A stretch of 64,000 nucleotides of DNA, taken from NCBI GenBank assembly GCA_964601275.1, contig CAZRMV010000003.1:62001-126000 (forward strand), in the 5' to 3' direction. The notes under the pieces were generated by a model. That model saw only the letters and a list, made by a program, of their open reading frames with translations. It had not been told where the DNA came from and ran no database searches. The stretch is from JAOZPE01 sp964601275 (GTDB lineage: Bacteria > Krumholzibacteriota > Krumholzibacteriia > JAJRXK01). Position 1 is the first letter of the stretch. Every line of letters begins with the position of its first letter. Shown piece by piece: positions 29,786 to 38,775 of the stretch. The position numbers were made by a program, and so were the translations under genes.

Positions 29786-32700
29786 ATGAATCCAACCCTC
29801 TCCCCGGCTTCCCAGAGCGATTCCTCCCGTGCCGAGGAAAGCTACCGTCCCCGGTACTCGGTCCGTTTCGTGACCGCCGCCTCGTTGTTCGACGGACACG
29901 ACGCCGCCATCAACATCTTCCGGCGGCTGCTCCAGCGGCATGGCGCCGAGGTCATCCACCTGGGACACAATCGTTCCGCCGAGGACGTGGTGGACGCCGC
30001 CATCCAGGAGGACGTGCAGGCCATCGCGGTGTCCTCCTACCAGGGCGGGCACATGGAGTATTTCCGCTACATGCGGGAGATGCTCGACGCCAAGGGCGCT
30101 TCGCACGTGAAGATCTTCGGCGGCGGCGGAGGGGTCATCGTGCCCGAGGAGATCGAGACCCTGCAGAGCGAGGGCATCGAGCGGATCTACAGTCCGGACG
30201 ACGGGCGGCGTCTCGGGCTCGACGGGATCGTGATCGACATGATCCGCCGGTCCGATTTCCTGCCGCCGTTGCCGAAGGTGGAAGGCTCCGTGGAAGGGGC
30301 GGCCCGGTGGGCCCAGGTGGCCCGGGCCATCACCGTGGTCGAGCGGGAGGGCGGGGATTCGCCGGCCTTCCGGGAAGTGTTGGCCGGCTTGAAGGAGCGG
30401 ACCGGGGATCACCCGACGGCGCCGGTGGTGGGGCTGACCGGCACCGGGGGCGCGGGCAAGAGTTGCCTCACCGACGAACTGGTCCGCCGCTTCCTGCTCG
30501 ATTTCCCCGACCGCGAGGTCGCCGTCCTGAGCGTCGATCCCTCCAAGCGCCGGACCGGCGGGGCTCTCCTGGGCGACCGCTTGCGCATGAACGCGGTGAA
30601 GGGTCCGCGCACCTACATGCGCAGCCTGGCCACCCGCCAGAGCCGGGGGGAGTTGAGCAGCGCCATCCGCGACGCGATCACCGTGGTGCAAGCCGCCGGT
30701 TACGACCTGATCATCGTCGAGACCAGCGGGATCGGGCAGGGGGACGCCGGGATCGTCGAGGTGAGCGATCTGCCCGTCTACGTGATGACCAGCGAATTCG
30801 GGGCCCCCACCCAGCTCGAGAAGATCGAGATGCTCGACTACGCCCGCTTCGTGGTGGTGAACAAGTTCGACCGCCGCGGCAGCGAGGACGCCTTCCGTGA
30901 CGTGTGCAAGCAGTTGCGCCGGGACCAGGGGCTCGATCCGCACACTCCGCCCGAGGAACTGCCGGTCTTCGGGACCATGGCCTCGCGATTCCACGATGCC
31001 GGGGTCAATGCCTTCTACAAGGCCCTGATGAAGGCCCTCGACGAGATGGATGCGGGCCGGTGGCCGAGCACCCTCCAGCTGAAGTGTCTGCAACAGACCG
31101 ACGTTCGCAACCACGTGATCGACCCCTCGCGGGTGCGGTATCTCTCGGAAGTCGCCGGCGCCCTGCGCGACCACCACGAAGAGACCCGCTGCCAACAGGC
31201 CCTGGCCCGGCGGATCGACGCCCTGGAGCGGGCCAGCCGGGAAGTGGACGGGGAGGCGGGACAAGAACTGGAACGTCGGGTGGAGGAACTGCGCGCTTCC
31301 CTCGACCCGGAGGTGCGAGCGGCCCTGGAAAGCTGGGACGATCTCAAGGCGGCCTACGAGGGTGAGGAGATGGTGGTGAAAGTCCGCGACCGGGAAATCC
31401 GCAATTCCCTTCGCTCACGATCTCTCAGCGGGCTGCCCATCGACCGCATCTCCTTCCCGCAGACCCGCGATCCGGGAGAGCAGGTCCGCTTCCTGAGGGA
31501 AGAGAACGTACCGGGACGTTGGCCCTTCACCGCCGGGGTGTTCCCGTTCAAGCGCAAGGGCGAGGAGCCGGCGCGGATGTTCGCCGGCGAGGGGCCGCCC
31601 GAACAGACCAACCGCCGCTTCCACTACCTGAGCAAGGACAGTGAAGCGAAGCGGTTGTCGACCGCCTTCGACTCGGTGACCCTGTACGGGGAAGATCCCG
31701 CCCGCCGGCCGGACATCTACGGCAAGGTGGGGGAGAGCGGAGTGTCCATCTGCAGTCTCGACGACATGAAGCGGCTGTACAGCGGCTTCCATCTCACCGA
31801 CCCCATGACCTCGGTCAGCATGACCATCAACGGGCCGGCGCCCATGTTGCTTGCGATGTTCATGAACACCGCGATCGACCAGCAGTGCGAGGCATGGCTG
31901 AAGGAAAACGGAAAGTGGGAAGAGGCGATGCGCCGCCGCGACGAGATCCTCGCCGCCCGGGGGGTGGACGCTCCCACCTATCACGGGGATCTGCCGGGGA
32001 CCCACGACGGTTTCGGCCTGGGGCTGTTGGGCATCAGCGGCGATGAACTCCTGCCCGGCGAAGTCTACGAGCGCATCAAGGAAGAGACCCTGCAGGTGGT
32101 GCGGGGGACGGTGCAGGCCGACATCCTCAAGGAGGATCAAGCCCAGAACACCTGCATCTTCTCCATCGATTTCGCCCTGAAGATGATGGGGGACGTGCAG
32201 CAGTACTTCATCGACCACCGGGTGCGCAACTACTACAGCGTCAGCATCAGCGGTTACCACATCGCCGAGGCGGGGGCCAACCCCATCTCCCAGCTCGCCT
32301 TCACCCTGGCCAACGGCTTCACCTACGTCGAACACTACCTCAACCGGGGAATGCAGATCGACGAGGTGGCGCCGAACCTGAGCTTCTTCTTCTCCAACGG
32401 ACTCGATCCCGAGTACAGCGTGATCGGAAGGGTGGCGCGACGGATCTGGGCCGTGGCGATGAAGAAGCTCTTCAACGCGAACGAACGCAGCCAGAAGCTG
32501 AAGTACCACATCCAGACCAGCGGTCGCTCCCTGCACGCGCGCGAGATCGCGTTCAACGACATCCGGACCACCCTGCAGGCGCTCATGGCACTGGCCGACA
32601 ACTGCAACAGTCTGCACACCAACGCCTACGACGAGGCGGTGACCACCCCGACCGAGGAAAGCGTGCGAAGAGCGCTCGCCATCCAGCTCATCATCAACCG

Positions 32701-33205
32701 TGAGTTGGGCTTCATGAAGAACGAGAACTTCCTGCAGGGTTCGTACTTCTTCGAGAAACTCACCGACCTGGTCGAGGAGGCGGTACTGGACGAGTTCGAC
32801 CGGATCAGCGACCGGGGTGGGGTGCTCGGGGCCATGGAGACCCAGTATCAGCGCGGGCGCATCCAGGAGGAGAGCCTCCTGTACGAGACCCTCAAGCACT
32901 CGGGCGAACTGCCCATCGTCGGGGTCAATACCTTCCTCGATCCGAACAAGGACGAGAATCTCCTGGAGGCCGGCGAACTCATCCGGGCCACCCGGGAGGC
33001 CAAGGAACGCCAGATCGAGGGCTGCCGGCGGTTCCAGCAGCGCCACCAGGCCGAGGCTCCGGCGGCCTTGAAACGACTGCAGGAGGTGGCGGTGCGCGGC
33101 GGGAACATCTTCGAGGAATTGATGGAAACGGTGAAGGTCGCGACCCTGGGCCAGATCACCAGCGCGCTCTACGAAGTCGGCGGGGAATACCGGCGGATGG
33201 TCTGA
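29786..33205 (+). CDS. icmF: Fused isobutyryl-CoA mutase/G-protein chaperone IcmF
   Basis: A 1139-residue coenzyme B12 enzyme that interconverts isobutyryl-CoA (or related acyl-CoAs) and n-butyryl-CoA. Domains in order: B12-binding (residues 25-155, DGHD at 36-39, SSYQGG, FGGGGG), a MeaB-like GTPase (P-loop GTGGAGKS at 218-225, then NKFD) and the large mutase TIM barrel (about 560-1139). The substrate segment WPFTAGVFPFKR has Phe where methylmalonyl-CoA mutases have Tyr, as in IcmF. Full family length; complete in one chain, so it carries its own chaperone. It is monocistronic with its own predicted promoter. Confidence 0.95.
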   Translation: MNPTLSPASQSDSSRAEESYRPRYSVRFVTAASLFDGHDAAINIFRRLLQRHGAEVIHLGHNRSAEDVVDAAIQEDVQAIAVSSYQGGHMEYFRYMREMLDAKGASHVKIFGGGGGVIVPEEIETLQSEGIERIYSPDDGRRLGLDGIVIDMIRRSDFLPPLPKVEGSVEGAARWAQVARAITVVEREGGDSPAFREVLAGLKERTGDHPTAPVVGLTGTGGAGKSCLTDELVRRFLLDFPDREVAVLSVDPSKRRTGGALLGDRLRMNAVKGPRTYMRSLATRQSRGELSSAIRDAITVVQAAGYDLIIVETSGIGQGDAGIVEVSDLPVYVMTSEFGAPTQLEKIEMLDYARFVVVNKFDRRGSEDAFRDVCKQLRRDQGLDPHTPPEELPVFGTMASRFHDAGVNAFYKALMKALDEMDAGRWPSTLQLKCLQQTDVRNHVIDPSRVRYLSEVAGALRDHHEETRCQQALARRIDALERASREVDGEAGQELERRVEELRASLDPEVRAALESWDDLKAAYEGEEMVVKVRDREIRNSLRSRSLSGLPIDRISFPQTRDPGEQVRFLREENVPGRWPFTAGVFPFKRKGEEPARMFAGEGPPEQTNRRFHYLSKDSEAKRLSTAFDSVTLYGEDPARRPDIYGKVGESGVSICSLDDMKRLYSGFHLTDPMTSVSMTINGPAPMLLAMFMNTAIDQQCEAWLKENGKWEEAMRRRDEILAARGVDAPTYHGDLPGTHDGFGLGLLGISGDELLPGEVYERIKEETLQVVRGTVQADILKEDQAQNTCIFSIDFALKMMGDVQQYFIDHRVRNYYSVSISGYHIAEAGANPISQLAFTLANGFTYVEHYLNRGMQIDEVAPNLSFFFSNGLDPEYSVIGRVARRIWAVAMKKLFNANERSQKLKYHIQTSGRSLHAREIAFNDIRTTLQALMALADNCNSLHTNAYDEAVTTPTEESVRRALAIQLIINRELGFMKNENFLQGSYFFEKLTDLVEEAVLDEFDRISDRGGVLGAMETQYQRGRIQEESLLYETLKHSGELPIVGVNTFLDPNKDENLLEAGELIRATREAKERQIEGCRRFQQRHQAEAPAALKRLQEVAVRGGNIFEELMETVKVATLGQITSALYEVGGEYRRMV

Positions 33206-33287
33206 CGATCTCTGCGGCGACGCCGGCGGCTGGCTCCGCGGGGCCAGTCGGCATCTTCGCTTCCGCCGGCCTTCAGCCCGGTGTGCA

Positions 33288-35120
33288 CTACGCCGGCTGG
33301 GCCGTGGTCTCGGTGGAAGCCGGTTCGGTGATCAGTTCCAGGCTGTCGCTGGCCAGGTCGAAGGCCTCGGGCGAAAGCAGGCAGATCAGCTCGTCCCCCT
33401 CCAGGCACACCGTATCCGGCCAGGGGTCGATGACCTCCCCGCGCCGGAGGATCGCCAGGAGCTGAATGTGTTCCCCGAAGGGCCTCTCGCGCAAGGGCTT
33501 GCCGGCCCCGGGAGCGCCCTCGCGCACCCGACATCGGCAGAGGCTTCTCCCGGTTCCTCCGATGGGGATGGGAGTGCCCATCTGCAGCAGGTTCACCAGG
33601 TGCGCCGGCGTGGCCTCGCGGGGCAGGCGGGCCCGGCCGGAGCGGATGAGATCCATCGCGCACATGGTGTATTCCTCGTGGTGCACCGGGGAATCGGCCC
33701 GCGTCTTCACCTGCGCCACGTAGAGGGTGGGCCAGCGCCAATCGCCCGCGACCTTCGATTCCACCAGGTAACTGAGGATGACCGCCAGCATGCTGGGCAC
33801 CAGCAGGCCGTAGCCGCCGGTCATCTCCATCACCATCAGCATGGTGGCGATGGGCACCCGCGCCGCGCCGGAGAAGAACGAGGCCATGCCCACCACCGCG
33901 AACGCCGCGACATTGCAGTCGCTGGCGGGAAAGATCTTGTCGACCCCCAGGGCGAGCGCGGCCCCGAAGAAGGTGCCCACGAAGAGACTCGGCGCGAACA
34001 CACCGCCGGAGCCTCCGCTGGCCACGGTCAGGGACATGGCCACCATCTTCGCCACCGCGAGCAGCAGCAGCATGCCGATGGCGATCCGCCCGTCCATGGC
34101 CTGCTGCATCCATCCGTAGCCGCCCCCGAGCACCTGGGGCAGGCCGAGGGCCAAAAGACCGAGCAACAGCCCTCCGACCGCGGGCGCGAACATGCGGGGT
34201 CCGGGGATCTTCTTGAAGAGTTCGTGGGTGGTGTAATACAGCCACGGCAGGGTGGTGGCGGCCAGTCCGGTCAACACTCCCAGCACCGCGAACCAGAAGA
34301 GGGTATCGATGCGGCCGAAGGACAGCCCGGCCGGTAGCTGGAAGATCGGCTCGAAGCCCGCGAAGATGCCGTTGACCGCGTAGGCGACCACCGCGGACAG
34401 GATGGTGTAGATGAGGGCACCGGCTTCGAACTCCATGGTCGAGTAGAGCACCTCGACCGCGAACACCGCGGTTCCCAGGGGCGAACGGAAGATGGCCGAC
34501 AGGCCGGCGGCCATTCCGGCCAGGGCCAACAGGCGTCTCTCGCGGGGGGAACAGCCCAGCCAACCCGCCATGATCGAGCCGAAACCGGCGCTGACCTGTG
34601 CGACGGGACCTTCCCGGCCGGCCGCGCCCCCGCCACCGATGGTCAGCGCGGCACTGAGGGACTTGATCAGGGGAACCCGTCCGCGCACGAAACCGCCCTT
34701 CTGGTGGAAGGCGGTGATGGCCGCATCGGTACCGTGCCCCTCGGTCTCCGGGGCGAAGGTGAACACCAGCCACCCGGAGAGAAGCCCGCCCAGCGTGGTC
34801 GCCACCGGAATGAGCCACCGGCCGTGGGGTCCGATGATCTCGACCGGCGACCCGCCCTCCGACGGAAGGCCGGGCGGGAGGTAGCCCGCGATGCCCTCGA
34901 TGAGCAGCCGCGCGGCGGCGTGGAGCATCCAGATGAAGGCCGGGGCGGCCAGGCCGCCGACCACGCCCACCACGGTCGAGAGGAAGAGCAACCGTCCGGT
35001 CGATCCCGAGGTGGGCCGCAGCAGGGAGATGATGCGATGGTGGAAGGACATGGGCGCCAGCTTAGTCGATTTCTCCGCTCCCACAAGGTCGGTCTTGGGC
35101 CCGCGGGTCGGCCTGGCCAT
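33288..35120 (-). CDS. ClC-family chloride channel/antiporter with C-terminal regulatory domain
   Basis: A 610-residue membrane protein with the ClC fold: GREGPVAQ (residues 168-175, whose Glu is the gating/proton Glu of antiporters), GSGGVFAPSL, and about ten or more hydrophobic helices. The first selectivity loop reads EGHGTD (127-132) in place of the usual GSGIP. The last 120 residues form a soluble domain like RCK-C/TrkA-C (FGEHIQLLAILRRGEVIDPWPDTVCLEGDELICLL), which often binds a regulatory ligand. GGAGG eight bases upstream supports the ATG at 35120; ATG 35051 is the alternative start. Confidence 0.92.
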   Translation of the reverse strand: MARPTRGPKTDLVGAEKSTKLAPMSFHHRIISLLRPTSGSTGRLLFLSTVVGVVGGLAAPAFIWMLHAAARLLIEGIAGYLPPGLPSEGGSPVEIIGPHGRWLIPVATTLGGLLSGWLVFTFAPETEGHGTDAAITAFHQKGGFVRGRVPLIKSLSAALTIGGGGAAGREGPVAQVSAGFGSIMAGWLGCSPRERRLLALAGMAAGLSAIFRSPLGTAVFAVEVLYSTMEFEAGALIYTILSAVVAYAVNGIFAGFEPIFQLPAGLSFGRIDTLFWFAVLGVLTGLAATTLPWLYYTTHELFKKIPGPRMFAPAVGGLLLGLLALGLPQVLGGGYGWMQQAMDGRIAIGMLLLLAVAKMVAMSLTVASGGSGGVFAPSLFVGTFFGAALALGVDKIFPASDCNVAAFAVVGMASFFSGAARVPIATMLMVMEMTGGYGLLVPSMLAVILSYLVESKVAGDWRWPTLYVAQVKTRADSPVHHEEYTMCAMDLIRSGRARLPREATPAHLVNLLQMGTPIPIGGTGRSLCRCRVREGAPGAGKPLRERPFGEHIQLLAILRRGEVIDPWPDTVCLEGDELICLLSPEAFDLASDSLELITEPASTETTAQPA

Positions 35121-35204
35121 CCCTGGTCGCCCTCCGCTGCGGGCCGTGGAGCCGGCCCGCCCGGACCCGGCCGCGGAATCCGCGGGCTGGGAGGCAACCG
35201 GGGC

Positions 35205-35232
35205 TTGTCCGCGGCCCTTCCTGTGCTATCGT
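35205..35232 (+). promoter_or_regulatory. Predicted promoter with start point at the ATG
   Basis: TTGTCC (35205-35210) and an extended -10 TGCTATCGT (TATCGT 35227-35232) are spaced by 16 bases. The -10 ends only six bases before the ATG at 35239, so the message is predicted to be leaderless. Confidence 0.5.
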
Positions 35233-35238
35233 GCGCCC

Positions 35239-35805
35239 ATGAAGATCGCGTTCATCGGCACCCACGGGGTGGGAAAGACCACTCTCTGCTTCGATCTGGC
35301 GGCCCGCCTCAAGCGTCTCGACCTGAATGTCGACATCGTCCGCGAGGTGGCCCGGAATTGCCCCCTGCCGATCAACCAGGAGACGACCCTGGACGCCCAG
35401 GCCTGGATCCTGCACAGCCAGATCGCCCACGAGATCGCCGCTTCGGCCCGTTACCAGGCGGTGATCTGTGATCGGTCGGTCCTGGACAACTATGCCTACA
35501 TGGTGCACCAGGTGGGGCGGAGGAAGGAGTACGACGCCCTGGTGGAGGGTTGGGTGGGAAGCTACGATGGACTCTTCAAGGTGCCCGCCATCCAACCGCC
35601 GACCTTCGACGGCACGCGCGATCTTTCCACGACCTTCCAGGGAGAGATCGACACCTTGATCGACGAACTGGTGGGAGTGTTCTCCGCCCGGTGCCATCAT
35701 CTCGATCGGGATCGCCGCGCCTCGTGGATCGATGAGGTGCTCATCGCGATGGGGCTTCCCACCGCACCACCCCAGATCGACCTCTTCGGCGCCGGGAACG
35801 AATGA
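35239..35805 (+). CDS. P-loop ATPase/kinase, NadR C-terminal or AAA_28-like
   Basis: A 188-residue protein with a P-loop at its very start (FIGTHGVGKTTLCFDLAARL), a DREVARN-like lid segment (IVREVARNCPLPINQETT) and CDRSVLDNYAYMVH, as found in NadR ribosylnicotinamide kinase domains and related AAA_28 nucleoside or metabolite kinases. The substrate is not recognisable. It leads a three-gene unit with a small basic protein and a PP2C phosphatase, so a signalling role is possible. No Shine-Dalgarno sequence precedes it and a -10 element lies next to the ATG. Confidence 0.8.
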   Translation: MKIAFIGTHGVGKTTLCFDLAARLKRLDLNVDIVREVARNCPLPINQETTLDAQAWILHSQIAHEIAASARYQAVICDRSVLDNYAYMVHQVGRRKEYDALVEGWVGSYDGLFKVPAIQPPTFDGTRDLSTTFQGEIDTLIDELVGVFSARCHHLDRDRRASWIDEVLIAMGLPTAPPQIDLFGAGNE

Positions 35806-35878
35806 AGGGCCAGGCCCCGGGCGGTGCGATCGGGATGAAGACCCGGAAACGGAGCAGATCCCGGGAGGGGATGTGAGG

Positions 35879-36145
35879 ATGGAATTGCGCAGACTCTACC
35901 AGTATCTCATCGACGGCCCGCGCGACGCCCGCTGGATGCTTCGCAAGGTGGGACCCGATTATCTCGAGGTGGTCGAGAAGTTGCGCTCCCGGGGCTGGCC
36001 GGTGGGTTGCCGGTTGCAGGACGTGGGAGGGCTACACCGCGCGGTCTTCTTCGCCGATCTGCAGGGAGAGCTCTTTCCGGTCCAGGAGAAGAAGAAACGC
36101 CGTCGTCGCCGCCGTCGCCCGGCGGGTCTGGGGGTGGGCGGATGA
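35879..36145 (+). CDS. Small basic-tailed protein of unknown function
   Basis: An 88-residue protein I do not recognise. Residues 1-68 look folded (MELRRLYQYLIDGPRDARWML...LHRAVFFADLQGELFPV) and are followed by a run of three Lys and seven Arg, then a glycine-rich end. Such tails bind nucleic acid, phospholipid or an acidic partner. GGGAGGGG lies upstream and its stop overlaps the start of the PP2C gene (ATGA), so translation is coupled. A partner or substrate of that phosphatase is a reasonable guess only. Confidence 0.7.
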   Translation: MELRRLYQYLIDGPRDARWMLRKVGPDYLEVVEKLRSRGWPVGCRLQDVGGLHRAVFFADLQGELFPVQEKKKRRRRRRRPAGLGVGG

Positions 36146-36882
36146 TCTTCGCCGGCGCCACCGATATCGGCCAGGTCCGCCGGATCAACGAGGACAGCAT
36201 CCTGCTGTTGCCGTTGCACGGCCTACTGGCGGTGGCCGATGGGGTCGGTGGGGCGAAGGGAGGGCGCGTGGCGTCGCAGATGCTCACCGGCGAGCTGGCA
36301 CGAGTGGCCCTGTCCGCCGAGGGCGGGATCGATACCGAGACCTTGCGCGAGACCATCCACGAGGTGAATCGCCGCATCTTCGAGCTGGGAAGTCGGAGCC
36401 CATCACTCGAGGGAATGGGCACCACCTGCATCGCGGCCTCGATCCACCCTCCGCGCATGGTCCTGGCCCAGGTGGGCGATTCACGGGCCTACCTCCATCA
36501 ACGGGGAGTGGCCCGCCAACTCACCAGCGACCACCGTCTGGTCCAGGAGATGGTCGATCGGGGTGAATTGACCTTGAGCGAAGCGGACCAGCATCCCATG
36601 CGCAACATCCTCACCCGCTGCGTGGGAGCGCTTCCGGAGACCGACATCGACATCTTCGAGTACGAGGTGAGCCCGGGCGACACCCTCCTTCTCTGCAGCG
36701 ACGGGTTGAGCGACATGGTCAGCCATGACGCCATTCTCGCCGCCATCGCCTCGGGCGATCGCCTCGATCGGCTGGTCAACGATCTCATCCAGCTCGCCAA
36801 TGACTTCGGGGGCAGGGACAACGTCTCGGTGGTGATGGCGCGGGTCGAAGACAGCGATTTCGAGGACTTCCCCGCCGCGTAG
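36142..36882 (+). CDS. PP2C-family serine/threonine phosphatase
   Basis: A 246-residue Stp/PrpC-type metal-dependent phosphatase. All motifs are present: DIGQVRRINEDS, VADGVGGAKGG (metal-binding Asp), GMGTTC, QVGDSRAYL, LLCSDGLSDM and GGRDNVSVV. It is a compact cytoplasmic enzyme with no extra domain, normally opposing a Hanks-type kinase. No such kinase lies in this window; the neighbouring P-loop protein is not of that family. Co-translated with the small basic-tailed protein. Confidence 0.95.
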   Translation: MIFAGATDIGQVRRINEDSILLLPLHGLLAVADGVGGAKGGRVASQMLTGELARVALSAEGGIDTETLRETIHEVNRRIFELGSRSPSLEGMGTTCIAASIHPPRMVLAQVGDSRAYLHQRGVARQLTSDHRLVQEMVDRGELTLSEADQHPMRNILTRCVGALPETDIDIFEYEVSPGDTLLLCSDGLSDMVSHDAILAAIASGDRLDRLVNDLIQLANDFGGRDNVSVVMARVEDSDFEDFPAA

Positions 36883-36936
36883 CCATTCCCCGCAGAAGGT
36901 GTCGCCGCCTCGCAGCGCCCCGGAAGAGCCGGCCGT

Positions 36937-38631
36937 TCAGGGCCCGGCCGAGTCCCGGAGCGCCCGCCGGATCGCCCGCAGGAGGGCCGGGGCCGGGCCG
37001 CCTTCGGATGCGGCACGCTGCGCCAGCCGGTAGGCCTCGTGGGCGTTTCCTCGCCGAAGGAGCACTCCGGCGAGCCCGTTGAGGGCGGGGGCGAAGCGGG
37101 GATCCAGCTCCAGCGCCTTGCGGTAGGAGGTTTCGGCTGAAGACACGTCTCCGCTGCGATCTTGGGCCACCGCGAGGTTGTACCAGGCGGAGACATTCCG
37201 GGGGTCCAGTTGCACCGCCCGCCGCAACGCGGGCAGGCCCCGGGCGGCGTCGCCCTTGCGCAAGAGGGCTTGTCCCAGATCGTTCCAAGCGCGGGCGAAG
37301 TCGGGGGAGATCCGCACCGCGGTGTCCAGTTCGACGATCGCCTCGTCGAGCCGGCCCGCCTGGCCGAGCGCCACTCCATAGGCCATGTGGGGGCGACTCT
37401 TGTGCGGCGCCTTGGCCACCGCATCGCGCCACAGACTCAGCGGTGTGGACCACACCCGGTTGCGTTGCACCGTCGCGGTGGTCAAGGACACGATCAACAG
37501 CCCCGCCGCGGTCGCCGCGACGGTCGGCCGCCGCCGGCGCAGGAGATCGAGCAGGCGGGCGATGCCCAGCGCGACGGCCAGCAGCGCGCCGTAGGCGCGA
37601 TGTTCGAAGAAGGCATCCCGGATGGGAAAGAGACTCGAACTCGGGGCGAGCAACAGGTAGAACCACGTCACGCAGAACGCGTCGAGTCTTCGTCCCCGTC
37701 TCCACGAATGGACTGCAAAGGCCCACAGGGCGAGGTGGAGCGCCAACAAGCCCCAGGTGGATGGCCCCGCCGGCCAGTGCCGCCACGGGATGTCCGCGTC
37801 GACGGTCTGACCCACCGGCAGCACACCGAGGCGCAGGTAGCGGGCCACCGAGTGGATCTGGGTGAGGAGATAGCTGCCGCGCGAGATGCGTTCGGTCTCC
37901 GCGGTGAGCGCTCCCCCGGCCACTCCGAAATGGGATCCTCCGACCACCACCGCCAGCAACTGGAGACCCCAGGTGACCGCCGCGGTGGGAAGGGCGGATC
38001 TCCAGAATCCCCGTTGGCCGGGAAAGGCCACTGCGGACGCCAGCACGAGCGCGAAGGGGAGGCTGACCGCGACTTCCTTGCTCAGCGCCGCGGCCACCGC
38101 GCAGGCGATCGAAGCGGCGCGAAGTCCTGGAGCGGAACCTCCTTCCGTTTTCCGGCGCAGGGCCTTCAAGTGCAAAACCACCGCCCAGAAGTAGAAGGCG
38201 TAGCAGAGCGATGTCGCGCGCTGGACGATGTAGGTGACCGCCTGGGTGGCCAGCGGATGGGTGAGGAAGATCGCCGCGGTCGCCCAGGCGATCCACTGCC
38301 GCGACCGGGACGAAGCCGCCGGCGGGCGCAGTTCCCGCACGAGGAAGTACAGACCCAGACCGGCGCTCAGGTGCACGAGGAGGTTGACGAGGTGATAGCC
38401 GTCCACCCTCAGTCCGCCCGCCGCGTAGTTGAGGGCGAAGCTGGCGTAGGTCAGGATGCGGCCGGGCCAGAACGCCCACCATCCCGCCGGATCGAGGACG
38501 TGGACCGCCCGGTTGTCGACGATGCTGGTGGCATCATCGAACTGGAAGCTCGCGTGGAGGGAATTGGCGTAGGCCACCACGGTCAGGGCGGTCAACGACA
38601 GCAGCGGGTAGAGAGTACGGCGCCGGTCCAT
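36937..38631 (-). CDS. Polytopic membrane protein with C-terminal TPRs (TMTC/PMT-like)
   Basis: A 564-residue protein with about ten hydrophobic segments in the first 390 residues and three or more TPR units after residue 410 (DEAIVELDTAVRISPDFARAWNDLGQALLRKGDAARGLPALRRAVQLDP). The N-terminus (NSLHASFQFDDATSIVDN) with an acidic pair in the first loop resembles the DUF1736/TMTC and other GT-C membrane glycosyltransferases using polyprenyl-linked sugars. Glycosyltransfer is inference. An extended -10 (TGCTAGAGT) lies seven bases before the ATG. It converges on the PP2C gene 54 bp away. Confidence 0.82.
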   Translation of the reverse strand: MDRRRTLYPLLSLTALTVVAYANSLHASFQFDDATSIVDNRAVHVLDPAGWWAFWPGRILTYASFALNYAAGGLRVDGYHLVNLLVHLSAGLGLYFLVRELRPPAASSRSRQWIAWATAAIFLTHPLATQAVTYIVQRATSLCYAFYFWAVVLHLKALRRKTEGGSAPGLRAASIACAVAAALSKEVAVSLPFALVLASAVAFPGQRGFWRSALPTAAVTWGLQLLAVVVGGSHFGVAGGALTAETERISRGSYLLTQIHSVARYLRLGVLPVGQTVDADIPWRHWPAGPSTWGLLALHLALWAFAVHSWRRGRRLDAFCVTWFYLLLAPSSSLFPIRDAFFEHRAYGALLAVALGIARLLDLLRRRRPTVAATAAGLLIVSLTTATVQRNRVWSTPLSLWRDAVAKAPHKSRPHMAYGVALGQAGRLDEAIVELDTAVRISPDFARAWNDLGQALLRKGDAARGLPALRRAVQLDPRNVSAWYNLAVAQDRSGDVSSAETSYRKALELDPRFAPALNGLAGVLLRRGNAHEAYRLAQRAASEGGPAPALLRAIRRALRDSAGP

Positions 38632-38775
38632 AGTCCTTACTCTAGCATCCCGCCCCCGGCGGGGGCCATGATCGATGGATCCTCCCTGGAAGCCCTCGGA
38701 CGGCCGTTCTATGCTGAAGACCCGAGGTGACCGGCTGGCCTGGTCCCCTTCCGCCCCTTCCGCGAGGAGTTGACC

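Noticed and set aside
29525..31264. A 579-codon open frame antisense to icmF
   Set aside because: icmF is unmistakable over its whole length; the antisense frame is His/Gly/Asp-biased filler typical of the complement of high-GC coding DNA.
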